The notes under the pieces are model-generated. The model was not told where the DNA came from and searched no databases. It worked only from the letters and a program-made list of their open reading frames with translations. A stretch of 6,379 bases of DNA from Verrucomicrobiales bacterium (lineage in GTDB: Bacteria > Verrucomicrobiota > Verrucomicrobiia > Verrucomicrobiales > SLCJ01), in the NCBI GenBank assembly GCA_007125835.1, contig SLCJ01000027.1, forward strand, positions 1 to 6,379. Reading direction: 5' to 3'. Below are positions 1 through 6,379 of the stretch, in pieces. The position numbers and the translations under genes were made by a program. The first letter of the stretch is position 1, and every line of letters begins with the position of its first letter.

Positions 1-405
1 ATCAGGAGGCATCACTCCACAGAGATGGCAGTAGACCGCATCGGCATCCTCATACACGGATCCAACACGTCGACCGTGCAAATCCAAGGGCCGCACTTCG
101 GTGCCAGAGACCACCACGGCCTGGCTGGCAAACGGGTGCTCGTCCCGACAAGGGTCGCCTTGAAGGTGGCACAAGGGCCATGGGGATTGATTCTCGGACG
201 GGCGGCTCTCGCGCGCGCCTCCGAAAATCATGTGGCTGACCACGGAGCCGCCTATCTCAGCCAAGGCTCCGGTCAGGTGGCCAGAACACTCCGCCCCGGA
301 CAAAGCGGGAGGGAAAGTCAGGATATGTTTGTCGAATCCCTCGCGATGGACAAGGGTGCGATTTGAAGTAGATGTTTGCGGGTGGGAAGCGGCGGTGGTA
401 TGCAT
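1..405 (-). CDS. Partial RidA/YjgF-superfamily-like protein, N-terminal 135 residues (3' end outside window)
   Basis: An open minus-strand frame begins at ATG 403-405 and runs without a stop to base 1, giving 135 codons. An in-frame TAA at 451-453 and the lack of any other ATG in between fix the start. The start lies 50 bases after the stop of the upstream cytochrome gene, so this is probably the third gene of the operon. There is no signal peptide or membrane segment, so the product is probably cytoplasmic, unlike its two exported neighbours. Residues 91-135 (PFASQAVVVSG, then VRPLDLHGRRVGSVYEDAD, then CHLCGVMPPD) resemble what I remember of the N-terminal part of RidA/YjgF-like and chorismatase-like proteins, in which the main RidA fold follows. 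Family members usually hydrolyse reactive imines or enamines, or act on chorismate-like substrates. Cysteines at 40, 80, 86, 126 and 129 are notable. The gene is well supported; the family call is a recollection and the C-terminal domain that would settle it is missing. Confidence 0.6.
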   Translation of the reverse strand, partial: MHTTAASHPQTSTSNRTLVHREGFDKHILTFPPALSGAECSGHLTGALAEIGGSVVSHMIFGGARESRPSENQSPWPLCHLQGDPCRDEHPFASQAVVVSGTEVRPLDLHGRRVGSVYEDADAVYCHLCGVMPPD

Positions 406-410
406 GAAAT

Positions 411-424
411 GGCCTCGGTAGGCC
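411..424 (-). promoter_or_regulatory. Small inverted repeat over the start region of the RidA-like gene
   Basis: The sequence GGCCTCGGTAGGCC forms a 5-bp stem with a 4-base loop, 6 bases upstream of the ATG at 403-405. On the minus strand the 3' arm contains AGGCC, whose AGG is the only purine-rich candidate ribosome binding site. If the hairpin forms in the mRNA it would cover that site. No T-run follows, so it does not look like an intrinsic terminator between this gene and the cytochrome gene upstream. The stem is short and may be chance. Confidence 0.25.
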
Positions 425-455
425 GGAGGGGGTGCCGGTCGGATTGTGGTTTATG

Positions 456-2399
456 TTATAGGGAAAGTATGTATTCGGCGAGATCGGATATCTGATCGCT
501 ATCGAGTGCGGATGTGCGGCCGTGGCGGTCTTCGGGATTAAATTTCGAGAGCACCTCGATCATTGTTTCCGCGCGGCCGTCGTAGAGATATGGCGAGGTG
601 CGCCAGATTTCGACCAAAGGCGGGGTGACGAATTCCCGGATGCCGAGCTCGTCGGGGCCCGTGCCGACATCGTATTTTCCGCCATTGGTGTGGTATGGGC
701 CGGAATGGCAATAAGCGCAGCCCGCTTGGTTGAACAATTCGCGCCCACGCAGGGCGGCCGGGCTCAGTTCGCCATCGACCAGATACGGGCTGGGCAGCGG
801 TTTAAGTGCGCTCATATAGGCATCCACGGCGGCGGCTGTTTCCTCCGGCACTTCGGCGAACTGAATGAAGCGGAAACCGGCGCGCACGGCAACCTCGGCG
901 GAGGCCCGGATGCCGGTGATCATCACCGGCGGGGTGTCATGGCTGTGCAACATGGTCCGGGTGTTTTTTGGATTGCCGATACCGTCGTTGAGCAGATCCC
1001 AGTTCAAGCCGTCGGCGCGGGTGCCGGGGTGGCAGGTTGCGCAGCTCTGCCATTTCTGGAAACAAAGGTCCGCATCGTAAAAGGCGAGTTCACCAAGGCG
1101 CACGGGATTGAGTTCAACCTCATTCTCCGGTCCGATGCGGCGAATGTTCCGCGGGCCGTCTGCGCCCAAAGGAACCAGCGCCAGGCTGTCGGAGAAGTAT
1201 TCGGCAACCACCGCCGTGCCGCCGGAAATCGCCATCCCTCGCGGGCCCTTTCCGGGAAGCGCGACGCGCTCGCGCATGCCAACGAGAAATGAAAGGTCGT
1301 TGGGTATGTCTTCCAGCCCGGCCGACGGCCCGGCAACCGCTTCGCCGCGGGCCAGCGCATCAATTTTTCCGTGCAGAGCCTCGCGATCGATCACGCTCAA
1401 CTCATGGGTCCCGGATAGGGTGACCAGCAGGAACCCCCCGTCTTCCGTGCAGGCCACGGCCCATGGATTGGCTGCTCCGCGGTCCACGTCGTCGAGCAGC
1501 ACTGTAGTGAGCGCGGCCCGCTCCTCGACGTCAATGATGCTGAGTGCGTTAGTATTCATCCATCCACGTTCAAGTTGTGTGGTGGGCAGATGGAAACGTC
1601 CGAGAGTGTGCGAGACATAGGCGAATCTCCCATCCGGTGAAAGGCACAGGTCAAGCACAGCGGTCGAACCGTTAGGCAATACCACCGTAGCTGCCACCTC
1701 AAAGGTCGCTGTGTCGATGAAATCCACACCAGCGGCGACATGCGGAGCATTTGAAGCCTGCGAGGGCATGTGGCGCGCGACCAGCAGCGTCCCGCCATCC
1801 GGCGTGAGCGCCGCGGCCACCGGCTCGCGGGCCACCTTCACCTCAGACACGATCTTGCCGTTGTTCTGCAAATCGTGAGCTGCCACTTTGTTGTCAAATC
1901 GGTGGCATACATAGAGCGTGTTGCCGTCAGCCGAGAGCACCGGAGCAGATGGCGTATGGCCGGCGGCGAAATCCAGGGTGATGGCACCGCGCGCGGTTTC
2001 AATCACGCTGATGCGGCCGTCGTGCAGGCCGTGGGCGACATAGAGAAGTTGGCGTTCCTCGTCGAGAACCAGCCCAGAAACGGCAGTGCCGAGCGGCGTG
2101 ATCCAGCGCGCCGCTCCCGTCTGCGCATCGATTGCCTCGGCCCGGCGTCCGGTGTGTTGGCCGACATAGATCATCGAGCCATCCTTTGAAACAGCTACCG
2201 CAATCGGCGAGGCATACGGATAGTCGTCGCCCAGGGGCAGGCCTTCCAAGCTCAGGGCCCGGGGCGGCGCATCCGCAGCCGTCGCCGTGACTCCTGCCAC
2301 TGCGAGCCACTGCAAAACGCAGAGGATGGCGGTGCTTAGAAGAATGGCCTGCCGAAAAATGGATTGTTTTTTTTGATAGCGATGGTGTTCTCGATTCAT
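456..2399 (-). CDS. Exported seven-repeat YVTN beta-propeller fused to a di-haem MauG/cytochrome c peroxidase-like domain (HzsB-HzsC-like)
   Basis: 647 residues from ATG 2397-2399. A signal peptide is visible: basic n-region (KK, R) to residue 16, hydrophobic core about 17-40, and likely cleavage near 42-44 (ATAADA). Seven propeller repeats follow, at about residues 64-95, 106-138, 149-178, 192-233, 247-292, 311-341 and 385-415, with recurring S/T-x-DG and LYV/AYV/LLV elements. From about 430 comes a di-haem domain: GELAFYD, then CATCH at 453-457, RADGLNWDLLNDGIGNPKNT at 461-480, CAYCH at 561-565, and the MauG/CCP-type C-terminal element TPPLVEIWRTSPYLYDGRA at 592-610. The protein should be periplasmic with two covalent haems, and may oxidise a substrate or relay electrons. 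Seven blades plus a di-haem peroxidase domain matches HzsB fused to HzsC of anammox hydrazine synthase; many PVC proteins with this architecture have no known function. It starts 4 bases after the stop of the HzsA-like gene, which suggests translational coupling. A longer frame to a TTG at 2454-2456 was not used because the signal peptide fits the ATG. Confidence 0.85.
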   Translation of the reverse strand: MNREHHRYQKKQSIFRQAILLSTAILCVLQWLAVAGVTATAADAPPRALSLEGLPLGDDYPYASPIAVAVSKDGSMIYVGQHTGRRAEAIDAQTGAARWITPLGTAVSGLVLDEERQLLYVAHGLHDGRISVIETARGAITLDFAAGHTPSAPVLSADGNTLYVCHRFDNKVAAHDLQNNGKIVSEVKVAREPVAAALTPDGGTLLVARHMPSQASNAPHVAAGVDFIDTATFEVAATVVLPNGSTAVLDLCLSPDGRFAYVSHTLGRFHLPTTQLERGWMNTNALSIIDVEERAALTTVLLDDVDRGAANPWAVACTEDGGFLLVTLSGTHELSVIDREALHGKIDALARGEAVAGPSAGLEDIPNDLSFLVGMRERVALPGKGPRGMAISGGTAVVAEYFSDSLALVPLGADGPRNIRRIGPENEVELNPVRLGELAFYDADLCFQKWQSCATCHPGTRADGLNWDLLNDGIGNPKNTRTMLHSHDTPPVMITGIRASAEVAVRAGFRFIQFAEVPEETAAAVDAYMSALKPLPSPYLVDGELSPAALRGRELFNQAGCAYCHSGPYHTNGGKYDVGTGPDELGIREFVTPPLVEIWRTSPYLYDGRAETMIEVLSKFNPEDRHGRTSALDSDQISDLAEYILSL

Positions 2400-2403
2400 A
2401 GAT

Positions 2404-5400
2404 TCAGTTTTCCCCGGAGATGGAGGCCTGTCCTCCCGGCGCGATAGGCGCGACAACGCGGAAGCCTACGTTAAAGACCCGCTGGTAGGATGCGTAGGGT
2501 CGGCGAAAGGAGGCAGTGGACTGATGGGGGCGGTCGCGCCACGAGCCTCCACGGGCCACACGGTCCACCTCGGAACGGGAAGCCTCGTTGCGTCCGTCGT
2601 CGGCGCGATACGGGTATGGCACGTAGGCCGAGAGTGTCCACTCCGCTGCGTTACCATGCATGTCGTGCAGTCCCCAGGGATTGGGTTCATAGGATCCGAC
2701 CGCTGTTGTGACAATCGCCCCATCGTCGTAACCGTCGCCGCGTGGAATCCAATCGTCGTAGCGATTTGGATTCGCAAGCGGCACCGATCTTGTGTAATTC
2801 CCCTGAGCGGTGCATTGCACAAACCCTTGAAGTGCTCGGTCGGCCAGATTCGCAAACGACGAATGGTCGTCGTTCAACCCTCCGTAATGAAAAGGATCCG
2901 CCGATCCGGCGCGTGCCGCCCACTCCCATTGCGCCTCTGTGGGAAGCTCGAATGCCAGGCCGGTGCGCTCCTCCAGCCACCGGCAGAACGCACGCGCCTG
3001 CTCCCACGAAACGCGCACGACAGGCTGGTCGGGGGCGTCCTGATAAAACCCGCGGCGGCCGAATTGGTAGCCATGGCGTGATTCGTCGCGGCTTTCGTGC
3101 AACGGGTCGAACATGCGGAACTGTGCATTGGTGATTTCGAATTTGGCCATCCAGAACGGACCCACCTCGACCTCGGCCTCGGGGCCTTCGTCCGGATGGC
3201 CGTCTTGCGAGCCCATCACAAAGCGGCCGCCCGGGACAAGCACCAACTCGATTGCCTGCGCGCCACTTTCCACTGCCGGATGGTTCTCGTCGTGCCCAAG
3301 CCATGCCGGCGAAAAAACTGGCCCCTCGCCGAGATCAATGCGACGAACCGTGCCTTCCGGTCCGGCAGCCGCCGCTTGCATCGCTTGCGCATTCCCGGAG
3401 TCAAAGGGCCAATTTTTCACCTCCGGAGCGGCGGCAGCCACGGCCTCTCGTGGCTGCGGAGGCTGGTATGTGTCGTCGTAGGGAGGTAGCTCCGGGATCT
3501 TCTCATAATCCACAGTCGGGCCAGCAGGCACGTAGGCGGCGCGCAACTCGTGGGCGCGCTCCTGCATGGCCAGCACCTGGCGGCCGCGCGCGTCGTTGAC
3601 AATTTCCCCCCAGGTTCCGTGGAAAGGTGTGTTGAGATCCACCCAAGTGACCAACCGCTCCCAGGATTCACGGTCGAGTTCCACGCCATGATGCCCTTTG
3701 CGCAGCATCTGGCCCAGCTCCGTAGCACTGAAATGATAGTCCATCGGCGACAGCATCCGGATGTCGCTCTCGATTCCGGGGCGGCGGACAAAACGATGCA
3801 GCTCCGCATACGACTCCGTGAAGCCCTGGCCGCCCTCGATGTGCCCCGGGCTGGCGGCACCAGACAAGCCGGACCTCCAGTCCTCCACCCGCCGGTCGCC
3901 GAGCAGGTAAGGAAGCTCGGAGCCATCGGGGCCTCGCCTGCCATCATGGCATCCGGCACAATACCGGTTGAGCACTGGTTGAATCTCCCGTTCAAAACTA
4001 AAGCCGCGCACCGGAGCTTCCCACGTCGCCGAAAGATTCGAGGGCGGGCGCAATGCTGCCAGCGGCCGCGACGTGGGTGGGGCCGAGTTCTGTGGCTCAT
4101 GGCAACCAACACATGAGGCGCGTTCGCCAGGCTGCACCACCGTCCAACTGCGCATGATTTGCAACGCCTGGCCATTGGCATCAAGCGCCTGAATCGACAC
4201 CGGTGTGTTCGCGGGAAGGGTGAAAAACGCCGAGCCATCCTCCTCCACCGGAACTGTGCCAAGCGGACGTTTGATATCCCACGGTCCGTCCATCCCGATC
4301 GCACCTATCAATCCGCCCACATCGCGATAGCTGAAATAATACTCGAACACACGCAGCGATTTCACCGTGCCACGCGGCACGCCCTCCAGGCCACCGCCCT
4401 CATACACATCCACCACCAGCATGGTGCCGTCGTCCCGGGCGGGGTCGATGCGATCTGGAATTACCGGCGGGCGGAGGGATTCGCGCAGTGGCATCGGCCA
4501 CAGCAAGGCATCGCCCTCCGATTCCTTGATCAGTGTCAGGTTGTCGAAAACATCCACCAGATACACTCCCCAGAGCGCTTCCGGCGATGGCTTCATTGCC
4601 ACAAGGTGGTATTGCTCGCTCAGCGGAAAGGGCTGCAGAAATTGCGGCCACTCGCCGTCGACCAGGCGGTCGCGCACAATGGGCTCAACCTCTTTTCCAA
4701 AGCCCGGAATTTCCTGAACCACTCCCTCGGCATCCCGCCGACCAAGCGAGGGGTCAATCAAAAGCAAACGCCCGCTCCGGTGTGTGCCATGGTGGCCGGT
4801 GGCAATCGCCGCCACCATCGTCGCGTGCCCGGGCACCGGACGCGCATAAAACAACGAGGGCGGGAAATAAGATCCACTGCCGTAAAATTCCCTCTGATCC
4901 GTCCCGTCAGGATTCATGTGGAAAAGGATCCTCGTGTTCGAATGGGCGATGTCGCTGTATTCCCAACGCTGGTAGAGCACGCGCCCGCCTGCCATCGCCA
5001 CAGGGCTCCAATTGCTGTCCTGCTCGAAGGTGAGCTGCCGAATCCCGCCAGTCTCCCGGCACATGCGGTAAAGGCACACCATCGGCGCACTACCGAAAAC
5101 GCACGGCAAGCCCAAAAAACCTGCCGTTGACGTGAAAAGCATGTCGCCATTGGGGAGATAACAGGGGTCGAAATGCGCTACATCGGCCCCGTCGTCCGGA
5201 GTGACCTGTCGCAACCCCGTCCCACTCGCGGAAATTTCAAAAATCCTCCAATTGCGTTCTTCGCCCCCCTCCATCGAGAACATCAGGCGACTGCCGTCAA
5301 AATCCAATGCCGGATCCGTGAGGGTCCGTCCGTCGCCCGGGGAAAACAGAAGATCGAATCCCGGCTCGCCTCGCAAATCCGAGAGCACCACCAAGCTGTC

Positions 5401-5847
5401 GTTCCACTGCCCGCGCCGTGGAATCGGTACATTCGAGGCGAAGTTAGGCGCCATCCCCAGGGCACCCGACATGGCCCGCCCTGCGCTGCCCGCATCCGCG
5501 AAGCCACGCCGCAACAGCAGGATGCGATCAAAATCCAGAAGAGGATTCGCCAGCAGTGTCTTGCGACGGAACTCCACCACCTCAGCCGCCTCATCGGCAG
5601 CCCCGGTCTCACCCGCAGCCACCGCCTCGCGCAGCGCCGGCAGTCGGGCCTCAATCTCGGCAATTTGCTCCAAAGTCGCAGCTGTGTCAGGAAAACGATC
5701 CGGCCACCGCTCCGCCATATCGCCCACGGCACGTTGCATCGCAAGCGCATCAACTAGCTCCAACTCCTCCAATACCCCGGCCCGCACGGGTCCTTGCCAT
5801 ACAGGCAGCAGCCACATCATGCCTATGCCCAACACCACTTTTCCCAT
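2404..5847 (-). CDS. Exported hydrazine synthase alpha-like two-haem protein with C-terminal FGE-sulfatase domain
   Basis: 1147 residues from ATG 5845-5847. This start is preceded by GGAAG at 9-base spacing and begins a good signal peptide (MGKVVLGIGMMWLLPVWQGPVRAG, cleavage near 23). Regions in order: a helical, Glu/Ala-rich stretch at 25-110; a TolB/PD40-like beta-propeller at about 145-450 (DFDGSRLMFS, FDPCYLPNGDMLFTST); a hydrazine synthase alpha-type middle domain at about 475-590, with IGMDGPWDIKRPLGTVPVEE at 517-536, ending in haem motif CVGCH at 579-583; a second haem domain with CAGCH at 630-634 and a long conserved-looking tail (MLRKGHHGVELD, WVDLNTPFHGTW); a linker at 750-860; and an FGE-sulfatase/SUMF1-like domain at about 866-1135 (LVPGGRFVMGS, ELPTEAQWEWAARAG, GLHDMHGNAAEW, RGGSW, NVGFRV). 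The product should be periplasmic. HzsA has the same propeller, pentacoordinate-haem and bis-His-haem order, and the first haem Cys lies at nearly the same residue number as I recall for Kuenenia HzsA (583). The FGE domain is extra and lacks the usual catalytic cysteines. The substrate is unknown. The architecture call is strong; hydrazine chemistry is not implied. Confidence 0.88.
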   Translation of the reverse strand: MGKVVLGIGMMWLLPVWQGPVRAGVLEELELVDALAMQRAVGDMAERWPDRFPDTAATLEQIAEIEARLPALREAVAAGETGAADEAAEVVEFRRKTLLANPLLDFDRILLLRRGFADAGSAGRAMSGALGMAPNFASNVPIPRRGQWNDSLVVLSDLRGEPGFDLLFSPGDGRTLTDPALDFDGSRLMFSMEGGEERNWRIFEISASGTGLRQVTPDDGADVAHFDPCYLPNGDMLFTSTAGFLGLPCVFGSAPMVCLYRMCRETGGIRQLTFEQDSNWSPVAMAGGRVLYQRWEYSDIAHSNTRILFHMNPDGTDQREFYGSGSYFPPSLFYARPVPGHATMVAAIATGHHGTHRSGRLLLIDPSLGRRDAEGVVQEIPGFGKEVEPIVRDRLVDGEWPQFLQPFPLSEQYHLVAMKPSPEALWGVYLVDVFDNLTLIKESEGDALLWPMPLRESLRPPVIPDRIDPARDDGTMLVVDVYEGGGLEGVPRGTVKSLRVFEYYFSYRDVGGLIGAIGMDGPWDIKRPLGTVPVEEDGSAFFTLPANTPVSIQALDANGQALQIMRSWTVVQPGERASCVGCHEPQNSAPPTSRPLAALRPPSNLSATWEAPVRGFSFEREIQPVLNRYCAGCHDGRRGPDGSELPYLLGDRRVEDWRSGLSGAASPGHIEGGQGFTESYAELHRFVRRPGIESDIRMLSPMDYHFSATELGQMLRKGHHGVELDRESWERLVTWVDLNTPFHGTWGEIVNDARGRQVLAMQERAHELRAAYVPAGPTVDYEKIPELPPYDDTYQPPQPREAVAAAAPEVKNWPFDSGNAQAMQAAAAGPEGTVRRIDLGEGPVFSPAWLGHDENHPAVESGAQAIELVLVPGGRFVMGSQDGHPDEGPEAEVEVGPFWMAKFEITNAQFRMFDPLHESRDESRHGYQFGRRGFYQDAPDQPVVRVSWEQARAFCRWLEERTGLAFELPTEAQWEWAARAGSADPFHYGGLNDDHSSFANLADRALQGFVQCTAQGNYTRSVPLANPNRYDDWIPRGDGYDDGAIVTTAVGSYEPNPWGLHDMHGNAAEWTLSAYVPYPYRADDGRNEASRSEVDRVARGGSWRDRPHQSTASFRRPYASYQRVFNVGFRVVAPIAPGGQASISGEN

Positions 5848-6192
5848 GGCTGATCGCTTCCAAGACACGCGACCCGAAACCGGACAAGCACTCACCCCCC
5901 CATGGAATGCCTTCACCACTCCAAATGCGGGCGCTGCCAACGCGAGGTATGCGATTTTCATTGGTGATAGATAACCCGCTCCCCGAATGCTCCTTTCACA
6001 AATCGTTTTCCGGGAATTAAAAAGACCCCTCAGGAAACCAACGCCTGCGAAATGAGAATATCGATTGGAAAACCGACAGTATTTAACCTGATAAAAACAC
6101 TTGTAAAACATGGTATTTAGGGCGCGGGCAAGTCTTTGTTTGTCCTGAAAAACCAGGGAGAGACTGTTGATATGAACGTTATCCTTTGCATC
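5848..6192. other. Intergenic leader upstream of the HzsA-like operon
   Basis: No convincing gene is seen here, although the HzsA-like frame stays open through it to a GTG at 6334-6336. The part from about 5990 to 6180 is clearly richer in A and T than the coding DNA, as expected for a promoter and leader. An alternative in-frame ATG for the HzsA-like gene lies at 5959-5961. It would add 38 residues (beginning MKIAYLALAAPAFGVV) but has no ribosome binding site at normal spacing. A purine-rich AAAGGAG on the minus strand near 5990-5996 has no start codon at a suitable distance. Confidence 0.5.
6080..6107 (-). promoter_or_regulatory. Possible sigma-70-like promoter for the operon
   Basis: On the minus strand, TTTACA (complement of 6102-6107) is followed after 16 bases by TAAATA (complement of 6080-6085). 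The -35 box matches TTGACA at five of six positions; the -10 box is weak. It lies in the most AT-rich part of the leader. Transcription from it would give a leader of roughly 225 bases before ATG 5847. This is pattern matching only, and promoter rules in PVC bacteria are poorly fixed. Confidence 0.25.
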
Positions 6193-6379
6193 TTCGACCA
6201 ATTCGACTAAACCTACGAACCCGACAGCCTCCACCTCATCGGCACCCTCACCGGCCCTGCGCACAGCGTCACCCACACCTGGAGCCCCACCCGCAACGTC
6301 CTCTCTCCAAAGAAAATGAAACTTTGGACTCGACACCGGACCTGATTTCAGGATACGCTTACACTGTGAACGAAATTGG
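6193..6379 (+). pseudogene. Degenerate RHS/YD-repeat protein fragment, continues past the right edge
   Basis: Read on the plus strand in the frame of base 6211, the translation is TYEPDSLHLIGTLTGPAHSV, then THTWSPTRNVL up to about 6303. After a one-base loss of frame, it continues as SKENETLDSTPDLISGYAYT and VNEIG from about 6306 to 6379. This looks like the repeat region of RHS-family proteins of Verrucomicrobia-type bacteria, where segments of the kind TGPVHTVTNTWEP..RDVL..KEN...SGYTYTVN.IGQR recur; that consensus is from memory. An in-frame TAA at 6208-6210 and the frameshift between 6303 and 6306 show that it is not an intact gene here. RHS proteins are large secreted or surface polymorphic proteins that often leave broken copies. 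Only this end is in the window, so a functional remainder beyond it cannot be excluded. Confidence 0.55.

Noticed and set aside
25..366. Plus-strand open frame of 113 codons at the left edge.
   Set aside because: The minus-strand frame over the same bases is open, has a supported start and reads as a RidA-like N-terminus; the plus frame shows no family features.
2400..2456. TTG start at 2454-2456 for the di-haem propeller protein, overlapping the upstream gene by 53 bases.
   Set aside because: It would put 19 charged residues before the signal peptide and use a rare start codon, while ATG 2397-2399 lies just after the upstream stop.
4159..5130. Plus-strand open frame of 323 codons opposite the HzsA-like gene, and similar long plus frames at 522-1292 and 5201-5974.
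   Set aside because: Their translations are low-complexity Arg/His/Pro-rich sequences with no recognisable motif, and they lie wholly opposite strongly supported coding sequence in GC-rich DNA.
456..5847. Calling the cassette a bona fide hydrazine synthase (anammox).
   Set aside because: The FGE-type fusion, the apparent Tyr-to-Asn change near the first haem and the PVC-type context argue for a homologue with a different role. No hydrazine dehydrogenase or other anammox gene is visible.
5848..6336. The minus-strand frame of the HzsA-like gene is open to a GTG at 6334-6336, which would give 1310 residues.
   Set aside because: The extra N-terminus crosses the AT-rich leader and the antisense of the RHS fragment and shows no domain or signal peptide. 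The signal peptide and ribosome binding site fit ATG 5845-5847.
1..6379. CRISPR arrays, tRNA or rRNA genes, insertion-sequence ends and phage genes.
   Set aside because: I saw no regularly spaced repeats, no RNA gene landmarks and no transposase motifs on either strand.

Overview
The window carries what looks like one minus-strand operon, read from right to left. Codon use is GC-rich, and both large proteins have export signals and covalent c-type haem motifs. The protein architectures, and a degenerate RHS/YD-repeat fragment at the right edge, point to a member of the PVC superphylum (Verrucomicrobia, Planctomycetes or relatives). This placement is inferred from family recognition, not from a marker gene.

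Layout in transcription order: (1) 6193-6379, + strand, a broken piece of an RHS-type repeat protein. (2) About 5848-6190, an AT-richer leader with one possible promoter. (3) 2404-5847, minus, an exported 1147-residue protein. It has a TolB/PD40-like beta-propeller, a hydrazine synthase alpha-type middle domain with haem motif CVGCH, a second haem domain with CAGCH, and a C-terminal FGE-sulfatase (SUMF1-like) domain. (4) 456-2399, minus, starting 4 bases after the previous stop: an exported 647-residue protein with seven YVTN-type propeller repeats followed by a di-haem MauG/cytochrome c peroxidase-like domain. (5) 1-405, minus, the first 135 codons of a cytoplasmic protein, probably RidA/YjgF-related, cut by the left edge.

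The main point is the pairing of genes 3 and 4. In anammox bacteria, hydrazine synthase consists of HzsA (propeller plus two c-haem domains), HzsB (seven-bladed propeller) and HzsC (di-haem peroxidase-like); in some anammox lineages HzsB and HzsC are fused. The two genes here reproduce that set, as HzsA-like plus a fused HzsB-HzsC-like protein, next to each other and apparently translationally linked. No other anammox gene is visible. HzsA-like also carries an extra FGE-type domain that lacks the usual catalytic cysteines, and Asn stands where the Kuenenia enzyme is reported to use Tyr as haem ligand. I infer a periplasmic four-haem, two-propeller oxidoreductase related to hydrazine synthase, with an unknown substrate. 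Hydrazine formation itself is not supported by anything seen here.
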